From Seongchinamella sediminis (GTDB taxonomy: Bacteria; Pseudomonadota; Gammaproteobacteria; Pseudomonadales; Halieaceae): a stretch of DNA of 64,000 nt. Below are positions 27,885-37,634 of the stretch, one piece after another. The stretch's first letter is position 1. Every line of letters begins with the position of its first letter. The translations under genes and the position numbers were made by a program. The DNA lies in NCBI RefSeq assembly GCF_003457605.1, contig NZ_QRAN01000005.1, positions 62,001-126,000 on the forward strand, in the 5' to 3' direction. The notes under the pieces were generated by a model. That model saw only the letters and a list, made by a program, of their open reading frames with translations, was not told the DNA's origin and did no database searches.

Positions 27885-28850
27885 TCAGCGGAATAACTCC
27901 AGCAGGCGCTGGTCTATCCAGCCATCCAGGCGCCAGTTCATCAGGAAGCCGCAGTGCCCGCCATAGCGCGGGGTCTCGATGTGCAGGGCATCGCTCCTGG
28001 CCACCCGATCCAGGTCGTCACAGGGAATCATCGGGTCGTCCTGGCTGAGTATCAGATGGCAGGGGATTTCCAGTCCGGCCAGGGTATCGCCGGTAAGGGC
28101 ATAGGCATCGTAATAGCTGCGGGGGTCGTCGAAGCCGGTGTAGCGGGGCACAAAGTAGGCGTTCATGTCCGCCAGGGTCTCCATTTCCAGCAGGCTGTCG
28201 CCGTAGCCCAGCTCGGGAAAGTGCTCCAGCTTTATTTTCAGGGAACGCTTCCAGCGGTGGACAAAGTACCTGTGGTAAATCTGGCTGCCCTGTTCCAGCT
28301 CGCGCATGGTGCGCCAGGGGTCCAGCACCGGGCACACTGCCACTACCCGGTCCAGCCGCAAGCCCTGTGCCGGCGCCTTTGCCGCCAGTCGCAGGGCGAA
28401 GTTGCCGCCCAGCGAGTGCCCGGCGAGAAAGGTCTTTGGCTGCGGGTACAGGCGCCTGATCTGGCTCACCGCGTCGATGATTTCCTGCAGTCGCACCGAG
28501 TTGTAGAGCTCCGGATTGAGTGCGTGGCTGGGGCCGTGATCGCGCAGGTGCAGGCGAAACACCGCAAAGCCCGCCCGGTGTAGCGACCAGGCATTGGAGA
28601 GCTGGTAGCTGGATTCGGCGTCACCCTCCCAGCCGTGCAAGAGGATGGCCAGGCCGCGGTTGGCAACAGGGTGCGGGTTGTACAGGCCGTGCAGGCGAAT
28701 GCCGTCGCTGCACTGCAGGATCACGTCTTCAGCGGCTGCCTGCAGGTCACGGGTCCGGCGTCGCAGTGGCCAACTGCGCAAGGGGGTGCTGGAAATCAGC
28801 GTCTGCACATGGGCGTTGCGCAGCAGCGGCGGTGGGTTGAAGCCGGTCAC
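27885..28850 (-). CDS. Alpha/beta hydrolase, YheT-like
   Basis: 321 aa from the GTG at 28850. The family start FNPPPLLRNAHVQT directly follows it. The frame runs further upstream to an ATG at 28922, but that would overlap kbl by 62 nt. The alpha/beta-hydrolase fold shows the oxyanion segment LLHGWEGDAESSY, nucleophile motif GHSLGG, and catalytic His in GGHCGF. YheT relatives are esterases of unknown substrate. The gene starts 10 nt after the kbl stop, so it is probably the last gene of the tdh-kbl operon. Confidence 0.75.
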   Translation of the reverse strand: MTGFNPPPLLRNAHVQTLISSTPLRSWPLRRRTRDLQAAAEDVILQCSDGIRLHGLYNPHPVANRGLAILLHGWEGDAESSYQLSNAWSLHRAGFAVFRLHLRDHGPSHALNPELYNSVRLQEIIDAVSQIRRLYPQPKTFLAGHSLGGNFALRLAAKAPAQGLRLDRVVAVCPVLDPWRTMRELEQGSQIYHRYFVHRWKRSLKIKLEHFPELGYGDSLLEMETLADMNAYFVPRYTGFDDPRSYYDAYALTGDTLAGLEIPCHLILSQDDPMIPCDDLDRVARSDALHIETPRYGGHCGFLMNWRLDGWIDQRLLELFR

Positions 28851-28860
28851 GGGCCGGGCG

Positions 28861-30051
28861 TCAGGCCTGTTCGATGATGGCCTTGGCCCGGCCGAAGGCC
28901 GCAATGGCCATTTGCACGTCATCGTCTGTCAGCGCTGCCGACATCTGGGTGCGGATGCGCGCCTTGCCCCGGGGTACCACCGGGAAGGAAAACGCCACCA
29001 CATAAACACCCTGGGCGAGCATGAGCTCGGCAAACTTCGCCGCCTTTGCCGCATCGTGGAGCATGACCGGCACGATCGGGTGTTCCCCGGGCAACAGCTC
29101 AAAACCCAGTTTTTCCAGCCCTTCGCGGAACACCGCGGTGTTGCTGGCCAGTCGCTGGCGCAGGTCTGCCGATTCGCTGACCAGCTCGATGGCCTTGATC
29201 GCCCCGGCCACCACCGGCGGCGCCACCGTGTTGGAGAACAGGTAGGGACGCGAGCGCTGGCGCAGCAGGGCGACGACCTCCTTTTTGGCCGCGGTGTAAC
29301 CGCCGCTGGCCCCGCCCAGGGCCTTGCCCAGGGTCCCGGTAATAATATCCACCCGGTCCATGCAGCCGCGGTGCTCGTGGGTGCCGCGGCCGCCGGCGCC
29401 GACAAAACCGGTGGCGTGACAGTCGTCGAAATGCACCAGCGCGCCGTATTTTTCCGCCAGGTCACAGACCTCGTCCAGCCGGGCGATATAGCCGTCCATG
29501 GAGAACACCCCATCGGTGGTAATCAGCTTGAAGCGGGCGCCGGCGGCGTCGGCCGCCTTGAGCTGTGCCTCCAGGTCGGCCATGTCGTTGTTTTTGTAGC
29601 GATAGCGCTGGGCCTTGCTCAGGCGTACCCCGTCGATAATGCTGGCGTGATTGAGTTCGTCGGAAATCACCGCGTCCTCGGCGCCGAGCAGGGTCTCGAA
29701 CAGGCCGCCGTTGGCGTCGAAGCAGGACGGGTAGAGTATGGTGTCCTCGGTGCCGAGAAACTCGCTGAGGGTGTTTTCCAGCTGCTTGTGCAGGGTCTGG
29801 GTGCCGCAGATAAAACGCACCGACGCCATGCCATAGCCCCATTCCTCCAGGCCCCTTGCCGCGGCGGCATTGACCTCCGGGTGCTGGGCCAGGCCCAGGT
29901 AGTTGTTGGCGCACAGGTTGAGCACCTCACCTTCCTTCACGCCCACATGGGCGCCCTGGGGCGAGGTGATGAGCCGTTCATGCTTGAACAGGCCGGCCTC
30001 TTCAATACCCTTGAGCTCCTGCGCCAGGTGTTCGCCAAAACGATCGTACAT
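28861..30051 (-). CDS. kbl: 2-amino-3-ketobutyrate CoA ligase (glycine C-acetyltransferase)
   Basis: 396 aa PLP enzyme of fold type I, alpha-oxoamine synthase family. The PLP lysine is K243 in GTLGKALGG, and the pocket has HFDDCHATG (about residues 207-215). It converts 2-amino-3-ketobutyrate and CoA into glycine and acetyl-CoA, the second step of threonine breakdown. It is 13 nt downstream of tdh, the first-step enzyme, the usual operon order. Confidence 0.95.
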   Translation of the reverse strand: MYDRFGEHLAQELKGIEEAGLFKHERLITSPQGAHVGVKEGEVLNLCANNYLGLAQHPEVNAAAARGLEEWGYGMASVRFICGTQTLHKQLENTLSEFLGTEDTILYPSCFDANGGLFETLLGAEDAVISDELNHASIIDGVRLSKAQRYRYKNNDMADLEAQLKAADAAGARFKLITTDGVFSMDGYIARLDEVCDLAEKYGALVHFDDCHATGFVGAGGRGTHEHRGCMDRVDIITGTLGKALGGASGGYTAAKKEVVALLRQRSRPYLFSNTVAPPVVAGAIKAIELVSESADLRQRLASNTAVFREGLEKLGFELLPGEHPIVPVMLHDAAKAAKFAELMLAQGVYVVAFSFPVVPRGKARIRTQMSAALTDDDVQMAIAAFGRAKAIIEQA

Positions 30052-30064
30052 CTGCAGTTCCTTA

Positions 30065-31090
<1,026 letters not shown>

Positions 31091-31104
31091 AGTTTGTGTC
31101 CTTT

Positions 31105-31123
31105 GAATTCAGACCCTGAATTC
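31105..31123. promoter_or_regulatory. Perfect palindrome upstream of tdh
   Basis: GAATTCAG-ACC-CTGAATTC, an 8-bp perfect inverted repeat, lies just before the tdh start codon. It could be an operator or a leader hairpin. The core ATTCAGACCCTG also occurs near 22755, upstream of a small membrane-protein gene. Confidence 0.5.
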
Positions 31124-31183
31124 TAGACGCAAACGGGCGCCGGGGCGATGTTGACCGGGAATTCAGGGCCAAATGGCGGAGGA

Positions 31184-31495
31184 TCAGTCGTTATTGGACA
31201 GGTAGCGTGCGGATTCCACCCGGCGGCTGTGGCCCTGCAGGTTTTCGCGGCCAGCCTTGCTGGTATCGCGATCACTGCTCCAGGTGCCCCTGCTGGCGCT
31301 GGTCTTGCTGCCCTGGCCAAAATTGGTCGGTTGCACCTTGACCTTCTTGCGTTCACCGCTGGTGGGGCAGGCCTTGTCGGTAAAGGTCTTCTTGCCGCTG
31401 ACCGGATCCGTGCACATGAATACTTCCGCGACGGACAGTTGCGGCGCCGCCAGCAATGCGGCCAGTAGCAGGCCGCGGGACATTATTTTGTTCAT
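31184..31495 (-). CDS. DUF4124 family secreted protein
   Basis: 103 aa from the ATG at 31495, after a GAGGGCGAA site; the frame has an upstream extension without good signals. A signal peptide ends near SVAEV. The mature part begins with the DUF4124 pattern CTDPVSGKKTFTDKACP, a small domain seen in many gammaproteobacterial periplasmic proteins. Function unknown. Divergent from the retropepsin operon. Confidence 0.7.
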   Translation of the reverse strand: MNKIMSRGLLLAALLAAPQLSVAEVFMCTDPVSGKKTFTDKACPTSGERKKVKVQPTNFGQGSKTSASRGTWSSDRDTSKAGRENLQGHSRRVESARYLSNND

Positions 31496-31661
31496 ACTTC
31501 GCCCTCGGGGGACTCTGGTGTTTACCACTCTACCTTGGCCGTCCGGGCTGGTTTGGTCGAGGAAAAAGTGGCGAAATCTCCAGAAATCGCCAGTCCCGCG
31601 CCAGTACTGCGCTGGCGGCCTGCATCTGTACTTCGGGGAGGGTATTCAGTACTCTGCGCGG

Positions 31662-32291
31662 ATGAAATTTTTTAGCGTATGCGCCACCTTGTTGCTGCTT
31701 GCGGGCTGCGCCCTGACGCCCGAAACCGAGACGCCGGCAGAATCGCCCCCGAGTTGCCCGGAGCCGGTCAGCTGCGCGGCCTGTCCTGTGCCCGAGTGCC
31801 CGGCGCCGGAAGTGGTGGAGAAAATCAAGATTGTCGAGGTGCCCGCCGAGCCACCGCCCGTGGCGACCACCGCCGGTGCCATGCACCTGCCGATTATCGG
31901 TGAAATTGAGTGGGTGGGGGTGGAGCCGGCGGGACTGCGGCTGGAAGCGCGTATTGATACGGGCGCCGATACGACCTCCATCCACGCCGAGAATATCCAG
32001 CTGGTGGAAAAAGAAGGGCGTCGCTACGTGCGCTTTGATCTCGAGGACCCGGAAAGCAAGGCGCGCCTGCCGCAGGAGTTACCCCTGCGCCGCCAAGTGT
32101 TGATCAAGCAGCACGAGGGTGAACCCGAACGTCGCTACGTGGTGCGCATGTGGTTGACCCTGGGCGACATGCGCCACCGGGTGGACGTGAACCTGTCGGA
32201 TCGCGATGTGTTCGAGTTTCCGCTGCTGGTGGGGCGTAACTTTCTTCTGGATGCGGCGATCGTCGACGTCAGCCGCAGTCACACCCGGTAG
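31662..32291 (+). CDS. Retropepsin-like lipoprotein (DUF785 / 'ATP-dependent zinc protease')
   Basis: 209 aa from the ATG at 31662. It is an exported lipoprotein (lipobox LAGC, Cys16) with a Cys/Pro-rich linker and a pepsin-like aspartic protease domain whose active-site motif DTGADT begins at D99. Such proteins are commonly annotated as ATP-dependent zinc proteases, although the motif is that of retropepsins. It begins a four-gene operon with a transglutaminase-7TM protein and an ATP-grasp ligase; the next start codon overlaps its stop (TAGTG). Confidence 0.78.
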   Translation: MKFFSVCATLLLLAGCALTPETETPAESPPSCPEPVSCAACPVPECPAPEVVEKIKIVEVPAEPPPVATTAGAMHLPIIGEIEWVGVEPAGLRLEARIDTGADTTSIHAENIQLVEKEGRRYVRFDLEDPESKARLPQELPLRRQVLIKQHEGEPERRYVVRMWLTLGDMRHRVDVNLSDRDVFEFPLLVGRNFLLDAAIVDVSRSHTR

Positions 32292-33808
32292 TGTTGTCGT
32301 CCCGCCTCAAGATAGAACTGATAGCCGGAACCCTGATCCTGTTCGGGGTGGGGCTGACGGTATACAAGGTATTCACCCTGGGCTTTCCGCTGCTGCCCGG
32401 CGAATACCGCGAGGTGTGGACCATAGAAACCAAGGTCAGCTTCAAGCCGGGGCCGGGCGCGGTGGATGTGAAGCTGACCCTGCCGGAGCCGCTGGCGGGC
32501 TGGGAGATGCTGGACGAGCACTTTGCCTCCTCCGGCTTTGGCTTTGCCATCAGCGGCGAGCAGCCGCGCCGGGCCAACTGGACCCGGCAGGAGCTGCCGC
32601 GGGAAACCACGCTGTACTACAAATTGCAGGCTTACCGGCCGACCATTGATGCCCTGCCGGATCGCCCCCCGGAAACCATGACTCCGCCCATACTGGGAGC
32701 CGACCAGCAGGTGGCCATGGATCGCCTGCTGAACGTGTTGCAGTCCAAGTCCGTGGATGTAGGCAGCTTTACCTCGCTGCTGCTGGTGGAGATGGGGCCG
32801 GAGGGCAGCGACCCGGACGCGAGTTTCCTGCGCAGTACCTGGGAAGTGGAATCGGGCGACATCCTGCTGGGGGTGCTCGCCCACGCCGGCATCCCCGCGG
32901 GCCAGCTGCGGGGTATTCGCCTGGAAGACGGCCGCCGCCGGCAGACGCCCAGCGCCCTGCTGGAAGTGTACGACGGCGAGGAATGGCTGGTATTCGACCC
33001 GGAAACCGCCAGCCGCGGATTACCGCCCAATTTCTTCGTCTGGCAGCGCGGCTCCGCGGCGCTGCTGGATGTGATCGGTGGCAGCAGTTCGCGGCTGGAA
33101 TTCGCCCTGGTCAGCAACAGCCTGCCCGCGCGGGCGGTGGTGGCGATGGAAGAACGCCTGGGGCGCTATACCCTGCTGGACTTTTCCATCTATGCCCTGC
33201 CGGTAGAACAACAGGGAGTGTTCAAGGGCCTGCTGCTGATACCGGTGGCCGCCCTGGTGGTGGTGATAATGCGGCTGTTGGTGGGCATCAGCACCTCGGG
33301 CACCTTCATGCCCATTCTGATTGCCATTGCCTTTATCCAGACCACCCTGCTGGTGGGCCTGGGTATATTCCTCACCCTGGTGGCCGCGGGCCTGTGGATT
33401 CGTTCATGGCTCAGTCACATGAACCTGTTACTGGTATCCCGCATTTCTGCCGTGGTCATTGTGGTGATATTCCTGATGGCAACCCTCGCCCTGGTCAGTT
33501 ACAAGCTGGGTCTTGACCAGGTGCTCAGCGTGTCTTTCTTCCCGGTGGTGATCCTGGCCTGGACGATCGAGCGCATGTCTATCCTGTGGGAGGAGGAGGG
33601 CCCCCACGAGGTGCTGGTGCAGGGCGGCGGCAGCCTGCTGGTGGCGGTGCTGGCCTATCTGGCCATGTCGAACCGGCTGGTGTCACACCTGACTTTCAAT
33701 TTTCCCGAGCTCACCCTGAGCCTGCTGGGGATTATCCTCCTGCTGGGCAAGTACACCGGCTACCGCCTGAGTGAGCTTTACCGCTTCCGCAACCTGGGGC
33801 GCGACTGA
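32291..33808 (+). CDS. Inactive transglutaminase fused to a 7TM domain
   Basis: 505 aa from a GTG that shares a base with the previous stop codon. An N-terminal membrane anchor is followed by an extracytoplasmic transglutaminase-like domain (about residues 130-270), which appears to lack the Cys-His-Asp triad, then a C-terminal set of about seven membrane segments. Comparative genomics places this 'inactive transglutaminase + 7TM' family with retropepsins and ATP-grasp ligases, which suggests a membrane receptor or processor for a peptide-like product. Biochemical role is unproven. Confidence 0.8.
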   Translation: MLSSRLKIELIAGTLILFGVGLTVYKVFTLGFPLLPGEYREVWTIETKVSFKPGPGAVDVKLTLPEPLAGWEMLDEHFASSGFGFAISGEQPRRANWTRQELPRETTLYYKLQAYRPTIDALPDRPPETMTPPILGADQQVAMDRLLNVLQSKSVDVGSFTSLLLVEMGPEGSDPDASFLRSTWEVESGDILLGVLAHAGIPAGQLRGIRLEDGRRRQTPSALLEVYDGEEWLVFDPETASRGLPPNFFVWQRGSAALLDVIGGSSSRLEFALVSNSLPARAVVAMEERLGRYTLLDFSIYALPVEQQGVFKGLLLIPVAALVVVIMRLLVGISTSGTFMPILIAIAFIQTTLLVGLGIFLTLVAAGLWIRSWLSHMNLLLVSRISAVVIVVIFLMATLALVSYKLGLDQVLSVSFFPVVILAWTIERMSILWEEEGPHEVLVQGGGSLLVAVLAYLAMSNRLVSHLTFNFPELTLSLLGIILLLGKYTGYRLSELYRFRNLGRD

Positions 33809-34758
33809 TGCTGTTGCGCTCGCCCGCGGCCCTGCGGCGCATGGGTGTGCTCGGCATGAACGAGCGCAACGTCGGTTACATCGGTCGCTACAATCCGCGC
33901 CGTAACTACCCCCTGGTCGACAACAAGCTGCTCACCAAGACCCAGGCCCAGTCCCGCGCCATCCCCGTGCCCGAGCTGTTTGGCGTGGTGGAATACCAGC
34001 ACCAGGTGAAGAAGGCCAAGGAACTGCTGGCGCCGCACCAGGGTTTCGTGATCAAGCCCGCCCAGGGCAGCGGCGGCCGGGGCATTCTGGTGGTGCAGGA
34101 CCGCCGCGGCGAGAACTACATCAAGTCCAGCGGCGTGGAGATCACGTCCGACGATGTGGGTCGCCATATTTCCAATATTCTCGCCGGCTTGCACAGCCTG
34201 GGCGGGCGCGCCGATATCGCCATGATCGAGGCCCTGATCGACTTTGATCCCTCCCTGGCCCAGTACAGCTGCGAGGGCGTACCCGATATCCGGGTCATCG
34301 CCTTTCGGGGAGTGCCAGTGATGGCGATGATGCGCTGTGCGACCCACGCCTCCGACGGCAAGGCCAATCTGCACCAGGGGGCAGTGGGCGTGGGACTCGA
34401 TATTGCCACTGGCGGCGCCCTGCGGGCCGTTCAGCACGGCCAGCTGGTAACCGCGCACCCCGATACCGGCGCCAGCTTCGATTCGCTGAGAATCCCCCAC
34501 TGGGAAAGAATCCTGGACCTGGCCGCCAGCTGCGTGGAGATGACCGGCCTGCAATACCTGGGGGCGGATATCGTGCTCGACCGCCAGCGTGGACCCATGT
34601 TGCTGGAGCTCAATGCCAGGCCCGGGCTGGCGATACAGGTCGCCAACCAGGCGGGCCTGCGCCACCGGCTGGCCATCGCCGCCGAGATAGCCGCGGCAAC
34701 CGACGATCACGACGAAAAGATCAAGGCCGCCAGGGCCCGGCTGGGTGGTGGTGGCTGA
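33808..34758 (+). CDS. Alpha-L-glutamate ligase-like ATP-grasp protein
   Basis: 316 aa, RimK-like ATP-grasp fold. The ATP loop is KPAQGSGGRG and the C-terminal metal-binding motif is LLELNARPGL. The start overlaps the previous stop (TGATG). Members of this family are predicted to add amino acids to a peptide or protein. With the retropepsin and the transglutaminase-7TM protein it forms a predicted amidoligase system; the substrate is unknown. Confidence 0.85.
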   Translation: MLLRSPAALRRMGVLGMNERNVGYIGRYNPRRNYPLVDNKLLTKTQAQSRAIPVPELFGVVEYQHQVKKAKELLAPHQGFVIKPAQGSGGRGILVVQDRRGENYIKSSGVEITSDDVGRHISNILAGLHSLGGRADIAMIEALIDFDPSLAQYSCEGVPDIRVIAFRGVPVMAMMRCATHASDGKANLHQGAVGVGLDIATGGALRAVQHGQLVTAHPDTGASFDSLRIPHWERILDLAASCVEMTGLQYLGADIVLDRQRGPMLLELNARPGLAIQVANQAGLRHRLAIAAEIAAATDDHDEKIKAARARLGGGG

Positions 34759-35186
34759 TGGCGTGGCTGCAGCGATGGATGCCCGACATCCTGCTGTGGG
34801 GCTCGGTGATCTCGGTGCTCAGCCTGCTTGCCCTGGTGGTCACCGTGCCCTGGGTGGTGTCGCGCCTGCCGGTGGACTATTTTTCCTCGCGCCACCGGCA
34901 CCGGCTGCAGACCCGTAACAGTATTGTCGGCTGGGTACTGAGCCTGCTGAAAAACCTGCTCGGCGCCCTGCTGGTGATGCTTGGCTTTATCCTCCTGTTT
35001 ACCCCGGGGCAGGGGATACTGGTCACCCTGGTGGGCCTGTTGATCATGAATTTTCCCGGAAAATACCGGCTGGAACGGGCCCTGGTTGCCAGGCAGAGCG
35101 TGCTCAGGAGCCTGAACTGGCTGCGCCACAAGCAGTCCCTGCCGCCCTTTGAGGCCCCCCTGCCACTCTCGGAAGCGGCCGATTGA
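34758..35186 (+). CDS. PGPGW-type transmembrane protein
   Basis: 142 aa, start overlapping the ligase stop (TGATG). Two to three hydrophobic segments (about residues 10-36 and 60-95) with a PGQGI turn between membrane segments, matching small PGPGW-type proteins of unknown function. Last gene of the tight operon and so presumably part of the same system. Confidence 0.6.
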   Translation: MAWLQRWMPDILLWGSVISVLSLLALVVTVPWVVSRLPVDYFSSRHRHRLQTRNSIVGWVLSLLKNLLGALLVMLGFILLFTPGQGILVTLVGLLIMNFPGKYRLERALVARQSVLRSLNWLRHKQSLPPFEAPLPLSEAAD

Positions 35187-35247
35187 GCTGCCACTGCCCC
35201 GGTTAAGGCTTTATAATGGCGAGCGTGACCAACAAGAGATGTAAGCA

Positions 35248-35619
35248 ATGATTGGCAAGATGATGTCCATGGGGTTCGACCTCGCCACCATGCCCGCCCG
35301 GCTGACCTGGCGCAGTGCCCGGGCATTGACCATGACCCCCGCCCAGTTCCAGCAATTCAGCGACGAGTTGCGGCAGGCATCGGAGGAGGCTGCCCGGGAG
35401 ATCCAGTCAGTGATCGCCGGGGTCGATGCGGAGATGAGCGCCAAGGCCGCACACCTCAGTCCGGAACAGAAAGCCCAGGCGGCAGGGCTGGCCCTGCAGG
35501 CTGCCGAGCAGCACCTGAGTATGGCCGCGGTCAACATGCTGCGGGCACTGTGGCTGTCCGCCCACGCCAGCAAGGAGCTGGACCACCGGGAAAGTGTGAT
35601 TATTGACCACGAGCCCTGA
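35248..35619 (+). CDS. Small helical protein, unknown function
   Basis: 123 aa, mostly helical, no signal peptide or membrane segment. It has alternating charged and hydrophobic heptads in the second half. I recognise no family. A separate leader of 61 nt separates it from the previous operon. Confidence 0.45.
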   Translation: MIGKMMSMGFDLATMPARLTWRSARALTMTPAQFQQFSDELRQASEEAAREIQSVIAGVDAEMSAKAAHLSPEQKAQAAGLALQAAEQHLSMAAVNMLRALWLSAHASKELDHRESVIIDHEP

Positions 35620-35673
35620 CAGGCCCCGAGATTCAGCTATTCTGCATACAGTAACCAGCGAGAAACCCGAGAA

Positions 35674-36081
35674 ATGCCCATGCGCTTGATGACCCCCCTG
35701 TTGCTTTGCCTGCCCCTGCTGTCGCCGCTGGCCTCGGCGCAGGAGGGCACCTCGCTGCAATCGGACTGGATCGACCTGGTCAAGGGCAGCAAGGGCAAGA
35801 CCATGGGCGTGGAGGTGCACGACGTGCAGCCCGGGGACACCCCCGGTTCGCGCAAGGTCTATATCGCGGTGCCCAAGGTGTCCATGGGCCATCCCGACGA
35901 GATCGAGGAAGTGGTGGTCGTGGGGCAGGCACCGGAGAAATCCGAGCCGCTGGATATCAAGTACGAGTGGGTCTACGACTACGATGACGACAACTACGGA
36001 CTGATACTGCAGCTGGGCGAGGGCAACTGGCCGATTCGCCTGTACATGAATTCAAGATCTGGATACCTGCACCCGGAATAA
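35674..36081 (+). CDS. Secreted protein of unknown function
   Basis: 135 aa with a signal peptide ending near LASAQ (about residue 24). The mature protein is acidic and beta-rich with a YDYDDDNYG tract. No known domain. It is 4 nt upstream of the CoA-transferase gene, so the two may be translated from one message, but no link in function is evident. Confidence 0.5.
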   Translation: MPMRLMTPLLLCLPLLSPLASAQEGTSLQSDWIDLVKGSKGKTMGVEVHDVQPGDTPGSRKVYIAVPKVSMGHPDEIEEVVVVGQAPEKSEPLDIKYEWVYDYDDDNYGLILQLGEGNWPIRLYMNSRSGYLHPE

Positions 36082-36085
36082 GCCC

Positions 36086-37369
36086 ATGGCCCAGTTTACC
36101 GAAACGGCCCTGCAAGCCGTTTCCATTATCGGATCGGGTGAGAAAATCTGGTGCCATTCCATGGCCGCCACCCCCACCGTGTTGCTCGCGGCGCTGGCCC
36201 GGCACGCGACCTCCCTGTCCGATGTCACCATGATGCAATTGCACCTGGAGCATGCCGAGGCGATAGCCAGTCCGGAGCTTGACGGCCACCTGCGCAATCG
36301 CTGTTTTTTCGCCGGTAAAACCACCCGCAACCTGATCAATGAGGGGCGGGCGGATTACGTGCCGATGTTTCTCTCCGAGATTCCCAAGCTGTTCCGCCAT
36401 CGGGAACAGCAGGTGGATACGGCGCTGGTGCAGGTGTCCACACCCGACCAGCACGGCAATTGCTCCCTGGGCATCTCGGTGGAGGCCACCGCCGCCGCCT
36501 GCGACGTGGCCAGGCGCATTATCGCCCACGTCAATCCCAACATGCCGCGCACCCACGGCGACAGCTTTATCAACATCCGCGACATCGACTACGCCTATGT
36601 GGAAGAGGCGCCGCTGATTACCGTCGAAAACAAGCCGATATCCGAGACCGAGCAGCGTATTGGCGAAATCGTCGCCAGCCGGATCCAGGACGGCGACTGC
36701 CTGCAGATGGGCATAGGGGCCATTCCCGATGCCGCGCTGTCGTTCATGAAGGACCGCCGCGACCTGGGGGTGCACACCGAGATGTTCTCCGACGGGGTGC
36801 TGGACCTGATCGAGGCCGGGGTGATCACCAACAGTAACAAGAAAATCGCCCGCGGGCGCACGGTCACCGGCTTTACCATGGGCAGCGAACGCCTGTACCG
36901 CTTCGTCAACGACAACCCGGAAGTAACCTTCCTCGACATCGAATTCGTCAACAATCCGGTGGTGATCGCCAAGAACCCGCAGGTCACCTCCATCAACAGC
37001 GCCATCCAGATCGACCTCACCGGCCAGGTCTGCTCCGACTCCATGGGCCACAAAATCTACTCCGGCGTGGGCGGGCAGGTGGATTTTGTCCTGGGTGCCA
37101 GCTTCTCGGAGAACGGCAAGTCGATTATCGCCCTGCCCAGCACCGCCAGGAAAGGCACCCTGAGCCGCCTGGTACCCGCCCTGGAGCGCGGAGCGGGAGT
37201 GGTGACGACCCGGGCCCTGGTGGACTACGTGGTCACCGAATACGGCATCGCCGCACTGCGCGGCCGCTCCATCGCCGAGCGCGCCCGCGACCTGATCAAC
37301 ATCGCCCACCCCGACTTCCGGGAAGAGCTCTCAAGGGAGGCCAGGGACAACCTGGGCATGTCCATCTAG
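36086..37369 (+). CDS. Acetyl-CoA hydrolase/transferase family protein (4-hydroxybutyrate CoA-transferase-like)
   Basis: 427 aa, class I CoA-transferase fold. The catalytic glutamate is in TEMFSDG, and the CoA-binding GVGGQVDFVLGA motif follows. The best family fit is the 4-hydroxybutyrate or acetate CoA-transferase branch, which moves CoA between small acids. No pathway partner is nearby, so the acceptor is uncertain. It is followed by the tRNA gene. Confidence 0.82.
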   Translation: MAQFTETALQAVSIIGSGEKIWCHSMAATPTVLLAALARHATSLSDVTMMQLHLEHAEAIASPELDGHLRNRCFFAGKTTRNLINEGRADYVPMFLSEIPKLFRHREQQVDTALVQVSTPDQHGNCSLGISVEATAAACDVARRIIAHVNPNMPRTHGDSFINIRDIDYAYVEEAPLITVENKPISETEQRIGEIVASRIQDGDCLQMGIGAIPDAALSFMKDRRDLGVHTEMFSDGVLDLIEAGVITNSNKKIARGRTVTGFTMGSERLYRFVNDNPEVTFLDIEFVNNPVVIAKNPQVTSINSAIQIDLTGQVCSDSMGHKIYSGVGGQVDFVLGASFSENGKSIIALPSTARKGTLSRLVPALERGAGVVTTRALVDYVVTEYGIAALRGRSIAERARDLINIAHPDFREELSREARDNLGMSI

Positions 37370-37395
37370 CGGCCAAAAATTCCACGCCTAAGCCC

Positions 37396-37424
37396 TTGAC
37401 GAATAACACCTTCGTCCCTATAGT
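37396..37424 (+). promoter_or_regulatory. Sigma-70 promoter of the tRNA-Arg gene
   Basis: TTGACG (37396-37401) and TATAGT (37419-37424) are separated by exactly 17 bp and lie just upstream of the tRNA, an arrangement matching a strong sigma-70 promoter. Confidence 0.9.
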
Positions 37425-37437
37425 ACGCCCCCTCAAC

Positions 37438-37514
37438 GCGCCTGTAGCTCAGCTGGATAGAGTACCTGGCTACGAACCAGGCGGTCGCACGTTCGAATCG
37501 TGCCAGGCGCGCCA
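37438..37514 (+). tRNA. tRNA-Arg (anticodon ACG)
   Basis: 77 nt including the encoded CCA end. The acceptor stem pairs GCGCCTG with CAGGCGC. The anticodon arm CCTGG-CTACGAA-CCAGG gives anticodon ACG, which reads CGN arginine codons. The T arm is present with GTTCGAATC. A good promoter precedes it and a hairpin terminator follows. It lies at the boundary between core genes and the accessory island. Confidence 0.97.
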
Positions 37515-37532
37515 TATTTCTTCAAAAATATC

Positions 37533-37566
37533 AAACGGTTGGCCCATCATGCGCCAGCCGTTTTTT
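37533..37566 (+). terminator. Rho-independent terminator after tRNA-Arg
   Basis: The arms AAACGGTTGG (37533-37542) and CCAGCCGTTT (37554-37563) pair with one G-U and are followed by a run of T. Confidence 0.9.
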
Positions 37567-37634
37567 GTTTCAGCATAACCAGTGCCGGACTTTTCCTCGC
37601 AGACCTTGTTTGCCGCCGCTAAGAGCGGCGGCTG

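Noticed and set aside
35957-37309. 450-codon open frame opposite the CoA-transferase
   Set aside because: Antisense shadow, His/Gly-rich pattern typical of reverse reading.
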